This document shows positions 17,316 to 25,036 of a stretch of DNA of 32,581 nt, one piece after another. The translations under genes were made by a program, and so were the position numbers. Below the pieces are notes generated by a model. It had not been told where the DNA came from. It searched no databases and saw nothing but the letters and a program-made list of their open reading frames with translations. Origin of the DNA: Actinomycetes bacterium (GTDB lineage: Bacteria > Actinomycetota > Actinomycetes > S36-B12); the NCBI GenBank assembly GCA_024639145.1, contig JAHEIZ010000014.1:68543-101123 (forward strand). Direction: 5' to 3'. Every line of letters starts with the position of its first letter. Within the stretch, counting starts at the first letter, position 1.

Positions 17316-18013
17316 GCATGCACCTCGGCGATATCGCGCAGGAACCACTCGAGGAGAACCTCGCAGTTGGCGCGCGTGGCCGCACTCGCCTTCTCGAGAT
17401 CTCCGATGAGTTGGTCGGCGGAGGTGTACGACGGGATGTGATCGGGCCCCAGGCGTGCCCAGTCGGAGACCAGCTCGACATTGGCCTCGGGGTGGAACTG
17501 CGTGCCGACAGCGCGGCCCTTGCGGAAGAGCTGGATCGCATCGTCAGTGCGCGCAAGAATCTCGACATCGCCAGGCAGCACCATGCGATCCTCATGCCAG
17601 GTGAACCACGGGCCCTGCGGAATCGGCAGGGTGGCACTGGTCGGCTCGATGCTGAGCAGGCCGATTTCCTCGCTGCCGTGCGGTGCCTTCTCGACATGTC
17701 CGCCGAGGCTCTCGGTGAGCAGCTGGCCACCGAAGCACAGGCCGAGGTAGGGCACGTCTTCGCGCATTGTGGTGCGAATCAATTCGATCTCCGGCTCGAC
17801 CCACAGCCGCGAGTTCTCGTCATACACATTCGAGAAGGAGCCGAAGGCGATGACCGCGTCGAACTCGTTGACGTCGGGGAAGTCGACATCGGGGTTCAGT
17901 GGATCGGTCAGCACGATGTGCCGCTGCACTTCGTGACCGTGCTCGGCGAGTAGTTCGCCGATGAGGCCGGGCGCAGCTTCAGGCTCATGGCTGATGAGCA
18001 GTACGCGAGCCAT
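17312..18013 (-). CDS. Class I glutamine amidotransferase-like hydrolase (putative gamma-glutamyl amide hydrolase)
   Basis: 233 residues with an intact triad: Cys93 in GLCFGGQ, His174 and Glu176 in TQFHPEA. It stands alone with no synthase partner domain. The ATG follows immediately after the TAG stop of the glutamine-synthetase-like gene. That pairing recalls PuuA/PuuD in putrescine catabolism and AtdA1/AtdA2 (TdnQ/TdnT) in aniline degradation, where a ligase makes a gamma-glutamyl amide and an amidotransferase-fold hydrolase acts on it. I therefore infer hydrolysis of a gamma-glutamylated intermediate, releasing glutamate. GMP-synthase-like amidotransferases of unknown role look similar, so the function is less sure than the fold. 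Confidence 0.85.
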   Translation of the reverse strand: MARVLLISHEPEAAPGLIGELLAEHGHEVQRHIVLTDPLNPDVDFPDVNEFDAVIAFGSFSNVYDENSRLWVEPEIELIRTTMREDVPYLGLCFGGQLLTESLGGHVEKAPHGSEEIGLLSIEPTSATLPIPQGPWFTWHEDRMVLPGDVEILARTDDAIQLFRKGRAVGTQFHPEANVELVSDWARLGPDHIPSYTSADQLIGDLEKASAATRANCEVLLEWFLRDIAEVHA

Positions 18014-19357
18014 CTAGATGACAGCCCGGTAGCGCTTGAGCTCCCACTCGCTGACGTCGTCGCCGTGCTCGGCGTTCGCGGTGAACTCGTCGAATTCACG
18101 ACGCTGCATGATCGTGAAGTTCTCGACGAAGGTGTCGCCGAAGACTGAGCGAGTGAAGGCGGTATCGAAATTGTCGATCGCACCATCGATGCTCGTGGGC
18201 AGGCGCTCCCAGCGCTCATCGGCATGCGGATCACCGGTGGTCTGCGGCATGAGCTCGTAGTCGTTCTCGATGCCGTCGAGCCCCGCAGCCAGAACACCTG
18301 CGAACACCAGGTACGGGTTCGCGTCAGCCGCTGCCCAACGCGCCTCGAGGCGATTCGCAGCACCGGCTCCGACGATAGAGCGCACGCCGACGAGTCGGTG
18401 ATCAAGACCCCAAGTGACCTGGGTCGGCGAGAAGGAGTAATCCTGCAGTCGCTTGTAGCCGCTGATGGTCGGGGTCATGATCAGCTGCAGTTCCTTATGG
18501 TGCGCCAGTAAACCGGTGAGGTACTTGCGCATCAGCGCATTTCCGAGCACCGTGTCTTCGTCCTGAGCGGCGAAGGCGTTCTTGCCGTCCTTGGTGAGCG
18601 ACTGGTGGATGTGCATGCCATTGCCGGCCTCGGAGATGAACGGTTTCGCCATGAAGGTGACATTCAGTCCGTGGCGCTTCGCGCACAGGCGCACGATGTA
18701 CTTGAAGTAGATGGTGTCATCAGCCATCTTCAGCATCGGGCCGTAGCGCACGTTGATCTCGGTCTGGCCGGGGCCGTATTCGACATTGCAGGCCTCGACC
18801 TCGATGCCGGTCTTGCGCAGCGACTCGCGGATGTCGAGCATGAAGGGCTCCATCTCCCAGCCCCGGTAGATGGAGTAGCAGTTGATGTCGTCGTAGATCG
18901 GCTTCCAGTCCTCGGTGAAGAAGTGGCACTCGAGCTCGGATGCCGCGTCGACTCCGTAGCCCATCGACTCCGCGCGAGCGAGCTGCTTCTTGAGCATGTT
19001 GCGTGCATCCATGGCGATCGGCTCATGGGTATCGACGTTCACCGTGTCGCACATGACGATCGCGACGCCCTCTGTCCAGCCGGCAATGCGGAAGCTGGAG
19101 AGATCGGGGATCGCGTGCATGTCGGGAACGCCGCCATCAACGGAGACCCAGGGGGTGTCGAAGATGAAGCAGGTGGGATCCCAGCTGTAGACCACGCTGG
19201 CGATGGCATATCCAGAGCCGCGCAGGAATTGCTTGACCGGCAGGCGCTTGCCACGGGGCATGCCCCAGCTGTCGACGATGACGCACTCGACAGTGTGCAC
19301 GCCGTGCTCCTCGCACAGGGCGGCAACACGATCGCGCTCGGCGGGGTCCCAGGACAT
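18014..19357 (-). CDS. Glutamine-synthetase-family gamma-glutamyl-amine ligase (GS-like I)
   Basis: 447 residues, GS type I fold. Metal and substrate residues are intact: Glu141 and Glu143 (SELECHFF), Glu193 and Glu200 (EYGPGQTE), His249 (GNGMHIHQS), Arg321, and the RLEAR motif at 336-340. The adenylylation-site region of true GlnA is not evident. Genuine glutamine synthetases are longer and not paired with a hydrolase, so it probably glutamylates an organic amine (compare PuuA, IpuC, GlnA3/GlnA4 and the aniline enzyme). ATP, glutamate and an amine would give a gamma-glutamyl amide. GGAGG lies 5 bases before the ATG. The promoter contains site B and is shared with the divergent alcohol dehydrogenase/P450 pair. 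Confidence 0.88.
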   Translation of the reverse strand: MSWDPAERDRVAALCEEHGVHTVECVIVDSWGMPRGKRLPVKQFLRGSGYAIASVVYSWDPTCFIFDTPWVSVDGGVPDMHAIPDLSSFRIAGWTEGVAIVMCDTVNVDTHEPIAMDARNMLKKQLARAESMGYGVDAASELECHFFTEDWKPIYDDINCYSIYRGWEMEPFMLDIRESLRKTGIEVEACNVEYGPGQTEINVRYGPMLKMADDTIYFKYIVRLCAKRHGLNVTFMAKPFISEAGNGMHIHQSLTKDGKNAFAAQDEDTVLGNALMRKYLTGLLAHHKELQLIMTPTISGYKRLQDYSFSPTQVTWGLDHRLVGVRSIVGAGAANRLEARWAAADANPYLVFAGVLAAGLDGIENDYELMPQTTGDPHADERWERLPTSIDGAIDNFDTAFTRSVFGDTFVENFTIMQRREFDEFTANAEHGDDVSEWELKRYRAVI

Positions 19358-19379
19358 GAATCCTCCAAAAAGGTGAAAT

Positions 19380-19401
19380 GGATACTTGATAAATGTAGTC
19401 T
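19380..19401. promoter_or_regulatory. Putative operator in the divergent GS-like I / dehydrogenase-P450 promoter (site B)
   Basis: ATACTTGATAAATGTAGTC lies within 19382-19400. It contains TGATAAATG, identical to site A, and ATACTTGAT, identical to site C at 24960-24968. The outer bases TAC...GTA form a loose inverted repeat. TAGTCT (19396-19401) could be the -10 for the plus-strand operon. Confidence 0.5.
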
Positions 19402-19445
19402 CAGAACAGGCCCCTCATGGGGAAATATCGCAGAAAGTAGGCCCG

Positions 19446-20447
19446 ATGCGCGCCGTTGTTCTGACATCGCCCGGCACCCCTCTGGAATTACTCGATGTCC
19501 CCGACCCGGTGATCGATCCCGCCGGTGGCCCTGACCAGTCCGTGCTCGACGTGCTGGCCTGCGGCATCTGCCACTCCGATCTGCATGTGTCCTCCGGTGA
19601 CTTCCCCGTGCCCATGCCCGTCACCATGGGACATGAGGTCGTGGTCGCGCATCCGACCCTCGGCAACTGCCTGGTCTACGCCTGCTGGGGATGCCGCCAG
19701 CCCGGATGCTTCGCCTGCAATTCGCAGCAGGAGATGATCTGCCCCAACAGCCAGGAGATCGGTCTATTCACCCCCGGGGGCTACGCCGACCGCATCTGGG
19801 TGAAGGACGACTACTACCTCGTGCCGATCGGCAATCTCGACCCCGCCAAGGCTGCGCCGCTGGCCTGTGGTGGCCTGACCGCGTACCGCGCCGTCGATCA
19901 CACCCTGCCCTTCCTGGCCGCAGCGCCGAGTAAGGGCGTACCGAATCCGCGAGCACTCGTCATCGGTGCCGGCGGACTCGGCCAGTACGGGCTGCAGTTT
20001 CTCCGCATTCGCTCTGAAGCCGAGATCGTTGTCGTCGATGCCTCACCACAGAAGCGCGAACTCGCGCTTCAACTCGGCGCTGACTCGGCTGTTGCGCCCG
20101 GCGAGGTGGAGGGCACGTTCACGGCCGTCGTGGATTTCGTCGGCGCCGAGGCCACGGTGCAGACTGCCCGCGATCACGTCGCACGCCAGGGCATCAGCGT
20201 GACCGTCGGACTCTTCGGCGGCACCATTCCCTTCGGCTTCGGGGTTGTTCCTCATGAAGCGCACTTCATGACTTCGGTGTGGGGTTCACGCGATCAGCTG
20301 GCCGAGCTCGTGGCCCTCGCACAGCAGCATGATCTTCACTCCGAGGTCGAGCTCATCGGGCTCGATCAAGCGCAGAGTGCCCACGATCGTCTGCACGAAG
20401 GCAAGGTCAACGGACGCTTTGTCCTCATCCCCGGAGCAACGGCATGA
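19446..20447 (+). CDS. Zinc-dependent alcohol dehydrogenase (second paralogue)
   Basis: 333 residues from the ATG at 19446; the open frame reaches back to 19386 through the operator region, which is unlikely to be coding. Catalytic zinc ligands are Cys42 (GICHSDLH), His63 and Glu64 (GHE). The structural zinc cysteines Cys83, Cys88, Cys91 and Cys99 have an unusual four-residue first spacing, with an extra Cys80. The nucleotide motif GAGGLGQYG begins near 174, and Asp198 at the end of strand 2 favours NAD. It overlaps the P450 start by four bases (ATGA), so the two are co-translated; it plausibly oxidises the alcohol made by the P450. Confidence 0.9.
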   Translation: MRAVVLTSPGTPLELLDVPDPVIDPAGGPDQSVLDVLACGICHSDLHVSSGDFPVPMPVTMGHEVVVAHPTLGNCLVYACWGCRQPGCFACNSQQEMICPNSQEIGLFTPGGYADRIWVKDDYYLVPIGNLDPAKAAPLACGGLTAYRAVDHTLPFLAAAPSKGVPNPRALVIGAGGLGQYGLQFLRIRSEAEIVVVDASPQKRELALQLGADSAVAPGEVEGTFTAVVDFVGAEATVQTARDHVARQGISVTVGLFGGTIPFGFGVVPHEAHFMTSVWGSRDQLAELVALAQQHDLHSEVELIGLDQAQSAHDRLHEGKVNGRFVLIPGATA

Positions 20448-21670
20448 GTGCGAATCTCGATATCGACATCACCGACCCGGCGTCGTATGCGAACGGAATC
20501 CCGCACGCAGTCTTCGCCGAGATGCGTCGCACCGAGCCAGTTGCGCAGCGCATGTATGAGGGGCGCCCCTACTGGGCAGTGACGACCTACGCCGACGTCA
20601 CTGAGGTCACCCGCGACCCTTTCACTTACTCGAGTGCTCGGGGCATGACGAATCTGCCTGATCTCACCGAAGAGCAGATGACTGCGCGCCGCTCCATCAT
20701 CGACACCGATGCACCCGATCACGTCCGCCTGCGCAAGCTTGGCATTCCTGCGTTCACCGGCCGCAAGGTCAAGGGCTACGAGGAGGTCACCCGCGATATC
20801 GCTGCGCAGTTGCTGCGCGATGCCCGCGAGGCAGGAAGTGTCGACATCGTGCAGGCCATCTCAGCCCCGTTGCCGATTCGCGTGATCGTCAACATCCTGG
20901 GCGTACCCGAGGAGGACACCGACTACTTGGTGCAGCTCTCCGATGAGCTCATCGATTCCAGCGGTGTTGCTCCGGACGCCTACGGCAACACCACCCCGCT
21001 CGAACTGCTGCCCTTCAGCTCACCTGCCTCGCACGCACTCTTCGAGTACGGCCGCGGCATGCGCGAGGAGCGCACCAAGAACCCGAAGGACGATCTCGTC
21101 ACGACCCTCGTCGAAGCGGAAGACGACGGAGACCCCCTGAGCGACTTCGACTTCACGAACATGTTCCACGTGCTCGTCTTCGCCGGCAACGAGACCACCC
21201 GCACCGCCATCAGCAATGGCATTGACGCGTTCATTCATCACCCCGATCAGCTCGAGCTGCTGTACAAGCGCCCCGAGCTCGTCGACAACGCGGTCGAGGA
21301 GATCATTCGTTGGGCAACACCGGTGATGTACATGCGCCGCACCGCGACCAAGGACACCATGCTCCATGGCGTGCCGATCAAGGAGAATGACAAGGTCGTC
21401 ATGTGGTACGCCTCGGCGAACTTCGATGACACCGAATTCGCCAACCCGCTGAACTTCGACATCACTCGCGACATCCGGCCGCCGCAGGTCTCCTTCGGTG
21501 CCAAGGGCCCGCACCACTGCCTCGGCGCACCGCTCGCACGAATCGAGATCAAGATCCTGCTCGAGGAGATGATCAAGCAGGGCATTCACTTCGAGGGCAA
21601 TGGCGATGTCATCCGCACGAACTCAAACTTCGTGAATGGCATCGCGAGCCTGCCGGCTCGCGTCCTGTAG
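20444..21670 (+). CDS. Cytochrome P450 (bacterial class I type)
   Basis: 408 residues, typical soluble bacterial P450. The oxygen-activating I-helix motif is AGNETTR (247-253), ExxR is Glu286-Arg289, and the heme loop FGAKGPHHCLG has the cysteine ligand Cys359. It is intact. The general look is that of actinobacterial CYP124/125/142-like enzymes, but I cannot place it in a subfamily. No ferredoxin or ferredoxin reductase is encoded nearby, so redox partners must come from elsewhere. It follows the alcohol dehydrogenase with a 4-base overlap and ends 3 bases from the convergent CoA ligase. In mycobacterial pip/mor loci a P450 beside a GS-like gene and a GntR regulator serves cyclic secondary amine breakdown. 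Confidence 0.92.
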   Translation: MSANLDIDITDPASYANGIPHAVFAEMRRTEPVAQRMYEGRPYWAVTTYADVTEVTRDPFTYSSARGMTNLPDLTEEQMTARRSIIDTDAPDHVRLRKLGIPAFTGRKVKGYEEVTRDIAAQLLRDAREAGSVDIVQAISAPLPIRVIVNILGVPEEDTDYLVQLSDELIDSSGVAPDAYGNTTPLELLPFSSPASHALFEYGRGMREERTKNPKDDLVTTLVEAEDDGDPLSDFDFTNMFHVLVFAGNETTRTAISNGIDAFIHHPDQLELLYKRPELVDNAVEEIIRWATPVMYMRRTATKDTMLHGVPIKENDKVVMWYASANFDDTEFANPLNFDITRDIRPPQVSFGAKGPHHCLGAPLARIEIKILLEEMIKQGIHFEGNGDVIRTNSNFVNGIASLPARVL

Positions 21671-21673
21671 GAG

Positions 21674-23278
21674 CTAGTCCTTCAGCCTGAAGCGCTGCAG
21701 TTTGCCGGTGGCCGTACGCGGCAATTCGGTGACGAACTCGATTGCCCGCGGGTACTTGTACGGAGCAATAGTGGCCTTCACGTGATCTTGGAGTTCCTTC
21801 GCCAGTGCCGCGTTCGGCTCGAAGCCTGCCGCGGCTACGACGAAGGCCTTGACGATCAGCCCGCGATCCTCGTCAGGTGCGCCGATTACGGCGGTCTCGG
21901 CCACGGCCGAGTGCAGCATGAGAGCGTTCTCGACCTCGGGTGCCGCGATGTTGTAGCCACTCGACACGATCATGTCGTCGGAGCGTGACACGTAGTGGAA
22001 GTGGCCACTCTCGTCGACGACGAAGATATCGCCGGTGATGTTCCAGCCGCCCTGAACGTAGATGCCCTGGCGCTTGTCGGCGAGATACCTGCAGCCCACC
22101 GGGCCCTTGACCGCGAGTCGACCGGGCGTTCCGACCGGCACGGGTTCGAGATTCTCGTCGACCACCTGCGCGATGAAGCCCGGCACTGGCTTCCCGGTGG
22201 CGCCGGGCACCATGTCGTCGACGCGTGCAGAGATGAAGATGTGCAGCATCTCGGTGGCACCGATGCCGTCGATGAGCTCGAGTCCTGTGGCATCGCGCCA
22301 CGCCTGCCAGGTCGCCTGCGGCAGGTGCTCGCCTGCGGAGATGCAGCGTCGTAGCGTCGGTAGCCCGCCCTCGGGGAGGTTCGCCAGCATCGCGCGATAG
22401 GCCGTGGGCGCGGTGAACAGGCAGGTAATGCCGTGCCGCGGGATCTCCTCGAGCAGTACCGGCGGGGAGGCGGCCTCGAGAAGAACTGTCGAGGCACCGG
22501 CACGCAACGGGAAGATGACCAGCCCGCCGAGGCCGAAGGTGAAGGCAATCGGCGGGGAGCCTGCGAAGACATCATCAGTGGTGGGCGCCAGCACGTTCGC
22601 CGAATAGGTATCGGCGATCAGCAGGATGTCGCGGTGGAAGTGCATGGTCGACTTCGGGCCGCCGGTCGTGCCTGAAGTGAAGGCAAGCAGCGCGACATCC
22701 TCGGCGTGGGTGTCGCACGCAACGTTCACCGGCGATGCCGCTGCGCACCGCGCAACGAGGTCGGCAGCCGAGTCGCCGCCATAGGCAATCGTGACTCCGT
22801 GGAAGCCAGTGACGGAGTTCCACTCCTCGAGGTAGCGATGATCGACGATCGCGAATTGCACCTTCGCGATATCGACGACCTTCTCGAGCTCGCCCGCGCG
22901 CAGCATCGGCATCGTGGTGACCACAACGCCACCCACCCGCAGCACGGCCAGCCAGGAAATCGCGAGCCAGGGGTTGTTGGGGCCGCGCAGCAGCACGCGA
23001 TTGCCGGGTTGCACTCCTGCTTCGACGAGAACGTTCGCGGCACGCGAGACAAGGTCGAGCACTTCGCCGTACGTCCAGGAGGTATCGACGCCGGCGATTG
23101 CCGGCCGGTGAGCACCGTGCCGCGCGATCGTGGCCTCGAGCAGTTCTGTCGCCGCATTGAGCCGCTCGGGGTAGTCGAATGCATCGAGACCAATGAGTTC
23201 CGGCCACTCGGCGAGTGGCGGCAGATTGTCGGCCGCGAACGTGTCGATGTGCCCAGTAGTCCCGTGACCTGTGCGCAT
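21674..23278 (-). CDS. AMP-forming acyl-CoA ligase, 2-aminobenzoate-CoA ligase-like
   Basis: 534 residues of the ANL superfamily. The N-terminus DTFAADNLPPLAEWP and the A3 loop TSGTTGGPKSTMHFHRD are typical of the benzoate/2-aminobenzoate-CoA ligase branch. Other motifs: GATEMLHIF, the hinge YVSRSDDMIVSSGYNI and a terminal lysine in RTATGKLQR. It would activate a carboxylic acid with ATP and CoA; an aromatic or amino-aromatic acid is suggested by family only. AGGAGG precedes the ATG by 4 bases. It lies 3' of the permease gene on the same strand, after a strong hairpin, so read-through or a separate promoter is needed. Confidence 0.87.
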   Translation of the reverse strand: MRTGHGTTGHIDTFAADNLPPLAEWPELIGLDAFDYPERLNAATELLEATIARHGAHRPAIAGVDTSWTYGEVLDLVSRAANVLVEAGVQPGNRVLLRGPNNPWLAISWLAVLRVGGVVVTTMPMLRAGELEKVVDIAKVQFAIVDHRYLEEWNSVTGFHGVTIAYGGDSAADLVARCAAASPVNVACDTHAEDVALLAFTSGTTGGPKSTMHFHRDILLIADTYSANVLAPTTDDVFAGSPPIAFTFGLGGLVIFPLRAGASTVLLEAASPPVLLEEIPRHGITCLFTAPTAYRAMLANLPEGGLPTLRRCISAGEHLPQATWQAWRDATGLELIDGIGATEMLHIFISARVDDMVPGATGKPVPGFIAQVVDENLEPVPVGTPGRLAVKGPVGCRYLADKRQGIYVQGGWNITGDIFVVDESGHFHYVSRSDDMIVSSGYNIAAPEVENALMLHSAVAETAVIGAPDEDRGLIVKAFVVAAAGFEPNAALAKELQDHVKATIAPYKYPRAIEFVTELPRTATGKLQRFRLKD

Positions 23279-23324
23279 GCGTCCTCCTGCCTTGTTCAGC
23301 CTTGTCGTGCTGTTTTCGGAAATG

Positions 23325-23360
23325 GGAAGGGGGATGGACCAGACGGCCCATCCCCCTTCC
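23325..23360 (-). terminator. Strong hairpin after the permease gene
   Basis: GGAAGGGGGATGG (23325-23337) and CCATCCCCCTTCC (23348-23360) form a perfect 13-bp stem with a 10-base loop, starting 5 bases after the permease stop on the minus strand. Only a short ATTTC follows, so it is a GC-rich terminator or a 3' stabiliser that attenuates transcription into the CoA ligase gene. Confidence 0.7.
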
Positions 23361-23365
23361 GAGAA

Positions 23366-24907
23366 TTAGCTGACGAAGTTATGAACTGCGTCGTAGTTCT
23401 CACGATCCTTGCGAACAGCACCGACGATGAGACCGAGGATGAAGACCACGAAGGTCAGCATCGTCAGGATCCATCCGGTGGCGTTCATCTCCCACGGACC
23501 ACCCTCACCCGAGGCAGTGCCCGAGAAGAGGTTGAAGCGGCTCATGAGCATGTACTCGCCGATGACCAGGCCGATGATCGACAGGATCGGGGCGATCAGG
23601 GTGTGCCATACGCGAGTGTCTTCCTTCGTGCGACGGAAGTAGACGATAACCGAGATGCTCACCAGGATCTCGGTGAGCACGATGGCGATAACTGCCACGG
23701 CGCCGAACCAGAAGAACAGCTGCACGATCGGATCCCAGTTGAAGATGATCGCGAGGATCACGATCAGCAGGGCGAAGATCGAGACCACCGTGGTCGCGAC
23801 CATCGGCGACTGGCGGCTGTTCACCTTGTCGAGCTTCTTCGACAGCACGCCGGCGCGACCCATCGAGAACAGGTAGCGCGAGGCGCTGTTCTGGAAGGCC
23901 AGGGTTGCGGCGAACAGCGAGGTCAGCACGATGATGGAGAAGAGCTCGGTCAGCCACGAGCCCACGAATGAGGTCGAGAGGCTGAAGAGCATGGCCGACG
24001 GGTCGGCCAGCGGGACGTCGCCCACCGTGGTGACGGCGAAGACCTTGTCGGAGACACCCTCGGCGCCGAGGCCGCTGATGAGCGCCAGGCCCACGATGCC
24101 GAAGAGCACCGTGATGAAGACGACCGACATGTAGGTCGCCTTGGGAACCGTGCGCTTGGGGTCCTTGGACTCCTCGCTGTAAATCGCGGTGGCCTCGAAG
24201 CCGATGAACGACGCGAGGGCGAAGGCGAAGGCGATGCCTGCACCACCCGAGAGACCGCCGGCGAAGATGTTCGACGGGTTGAAGGATGCACCGAGATCGA
24301 TGCCGTCAGCTCCACCCTGGAACAGGATCGAGAAGGCGAGCACGAGCAGAGCGATGATCTCGACGGTCAGGAAGACGCCGAGCACCTTGGCGCCAATGTC
24401 GACCGACATAGCCGAGAGGATCCAGACGACCACGATCAGGACGATCGCGTAGATCCACCAGGGGAGATCGAAGCTGAACTTGGTGTTCAGGTAGATGTCG
24501 AGCTGGCCCGACAGGAAGCCGATGACGCCCCACTGCACAGTGAGGTAAGCGAGGGTCGACACGAAGGCCGAGCCGACACCGGGCACGATGCCCAGGCCAC
24601 GACCGACGTAGGCGAAGAAGGCACCCGTGTTCGTGACGTAGTGCGACATGGTCGCGTAGCCCACGGAGAAGAGCAGCAGCACGATGCCGACGGCCACGTA
24701 CATGCCTGCTGCACCCGCGCCATCGCCGATGCCCACGGCAACCGGGAAGGCGCCCGTCATGCCCGCCACCGGTGCGGCGGCTGCAACCACGAAGAAGATG
24801 ATGCCGAAGAGGCCCAGCGTGCCCTTCTTCAGCGAGGTCGACTTGGTTTCCGGATCACCGGTTCCAAGATGCTGATCTGAGTGCGGGAGGTTTTCCCGTT
24901 GCGACAT
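23366..24907 (-). CDS. APC-superfamily amino acid/amine permease
   Basis: 513 residues with about 12 transmembrane segments. The N-terminal cytoplasmic tail (1-26) is followed by LGLFGIIFFVVAAAAPVAGMTG, the unwound first helix typical of APC proteins. GFEATAIYSEESKDPKRTVPKA is the conserved helix 6-7 loop, and TLAFQNSASRYLFSMGR is the helix 8 signature. It takes up amino acids, GABA, polyamines or similar cations. Placement inside the island makes it the likely importer of the pathway substrate. The start has GGAGGAG 4 bases upstream. Site C lies 50-70 bases before the start. Confidence 0.9.
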   Translation of the reverse strand: MSQRENLPHSDQHLGTGDPETKSTSLKKGTLGLFGIIFFVVAAAAPVAGMTGAFPVAVGIGDGAGAAGMYVAVGIVLLLFSVGYATMSHYVTNTGAFFAYVGRGLGIVPGVGSAFVSTLAYLTVQWGVIGFLSGQLDIYLNTKFSFDLPWWIYAIVLIVVVWILSAMSVDIGAKVLGVFLTVEIIALLVLAFSILFQGGADGIDLGASFNPSNIFAGGLSGGAGIAFAFALASFIGFEATAIYSEESKDPKRTVPKATYMSVVFITVLFGIVGLALISGLGAEGVSDKVFAVTTVGDVPLADPSAMLFSLSTSFVGSWLTELFSIIVLTSLFAATLAFQNSASRYLFSMGRAGVLSKKLDKVNSRQSPMVATTVVSIFALLIVILAIIFNWDPIVQLFFWFGAVAVIAIVLTEILVSISVIVYFRRTKEDTRVWHTLIAPILSIIGLVIGEYMLMSRFNLFSGTASGEGGPWEMNATGWILTMLTFVVFILGLIVGAVRKDRENYDAVHNFVS

Positions 24908-24957
24908 GTCTCCTCCATAGGGACGTGATCGTGCTCGTACGAAGCCGAACGACTACC

Positions 24958-24978
24958 GAATACTTGATCAAAGAAGTG
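24958..24978. promoter_or_regulatory. Putative operator upstream of the permease gene (site C)
   Basis: A 21-base block beginning GAATACTTGATCAAAG matches site B at 16 of 21 positions (shared ATACTTGAT, then AA, G, AGT). Its core TTGATCAA is a perfect 8-bp palindrome. It lies in the 129-base gap between the permease start (24907) and the flavoprotein stop (25037), which otherwise shows no gene. Confidence 0.45.
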
Positions 24979-25036
24979 CAGCGCGCAAGCACTTTCGGAA
25001 AGTGGCGCGGTAACGATTCCGCGTCTTCCACCAGGC

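Noticed and set aside
17312-19357. Complete aniline degradation operon
   Set aside because: The ligase/amidotransferase pair is similar, but no aniline dioxygenase, reductase or catechol cleavage genes are present.
18605-19534. 309-residue open frame antisense to the GS-like I gene
   Set aside because: No motif; it runs through the site B operator and into the alcohol dehydrogenase gene in another frame.
22706-23971. 421-residue open frame on + strand opposite the CoA ligase and permease
   Set aside because: Composition is rich in Arg/His/Asp/Gln with no family motif; it spans two well-supported genes and their terminator hairpin. A GC-driven shadow frame.
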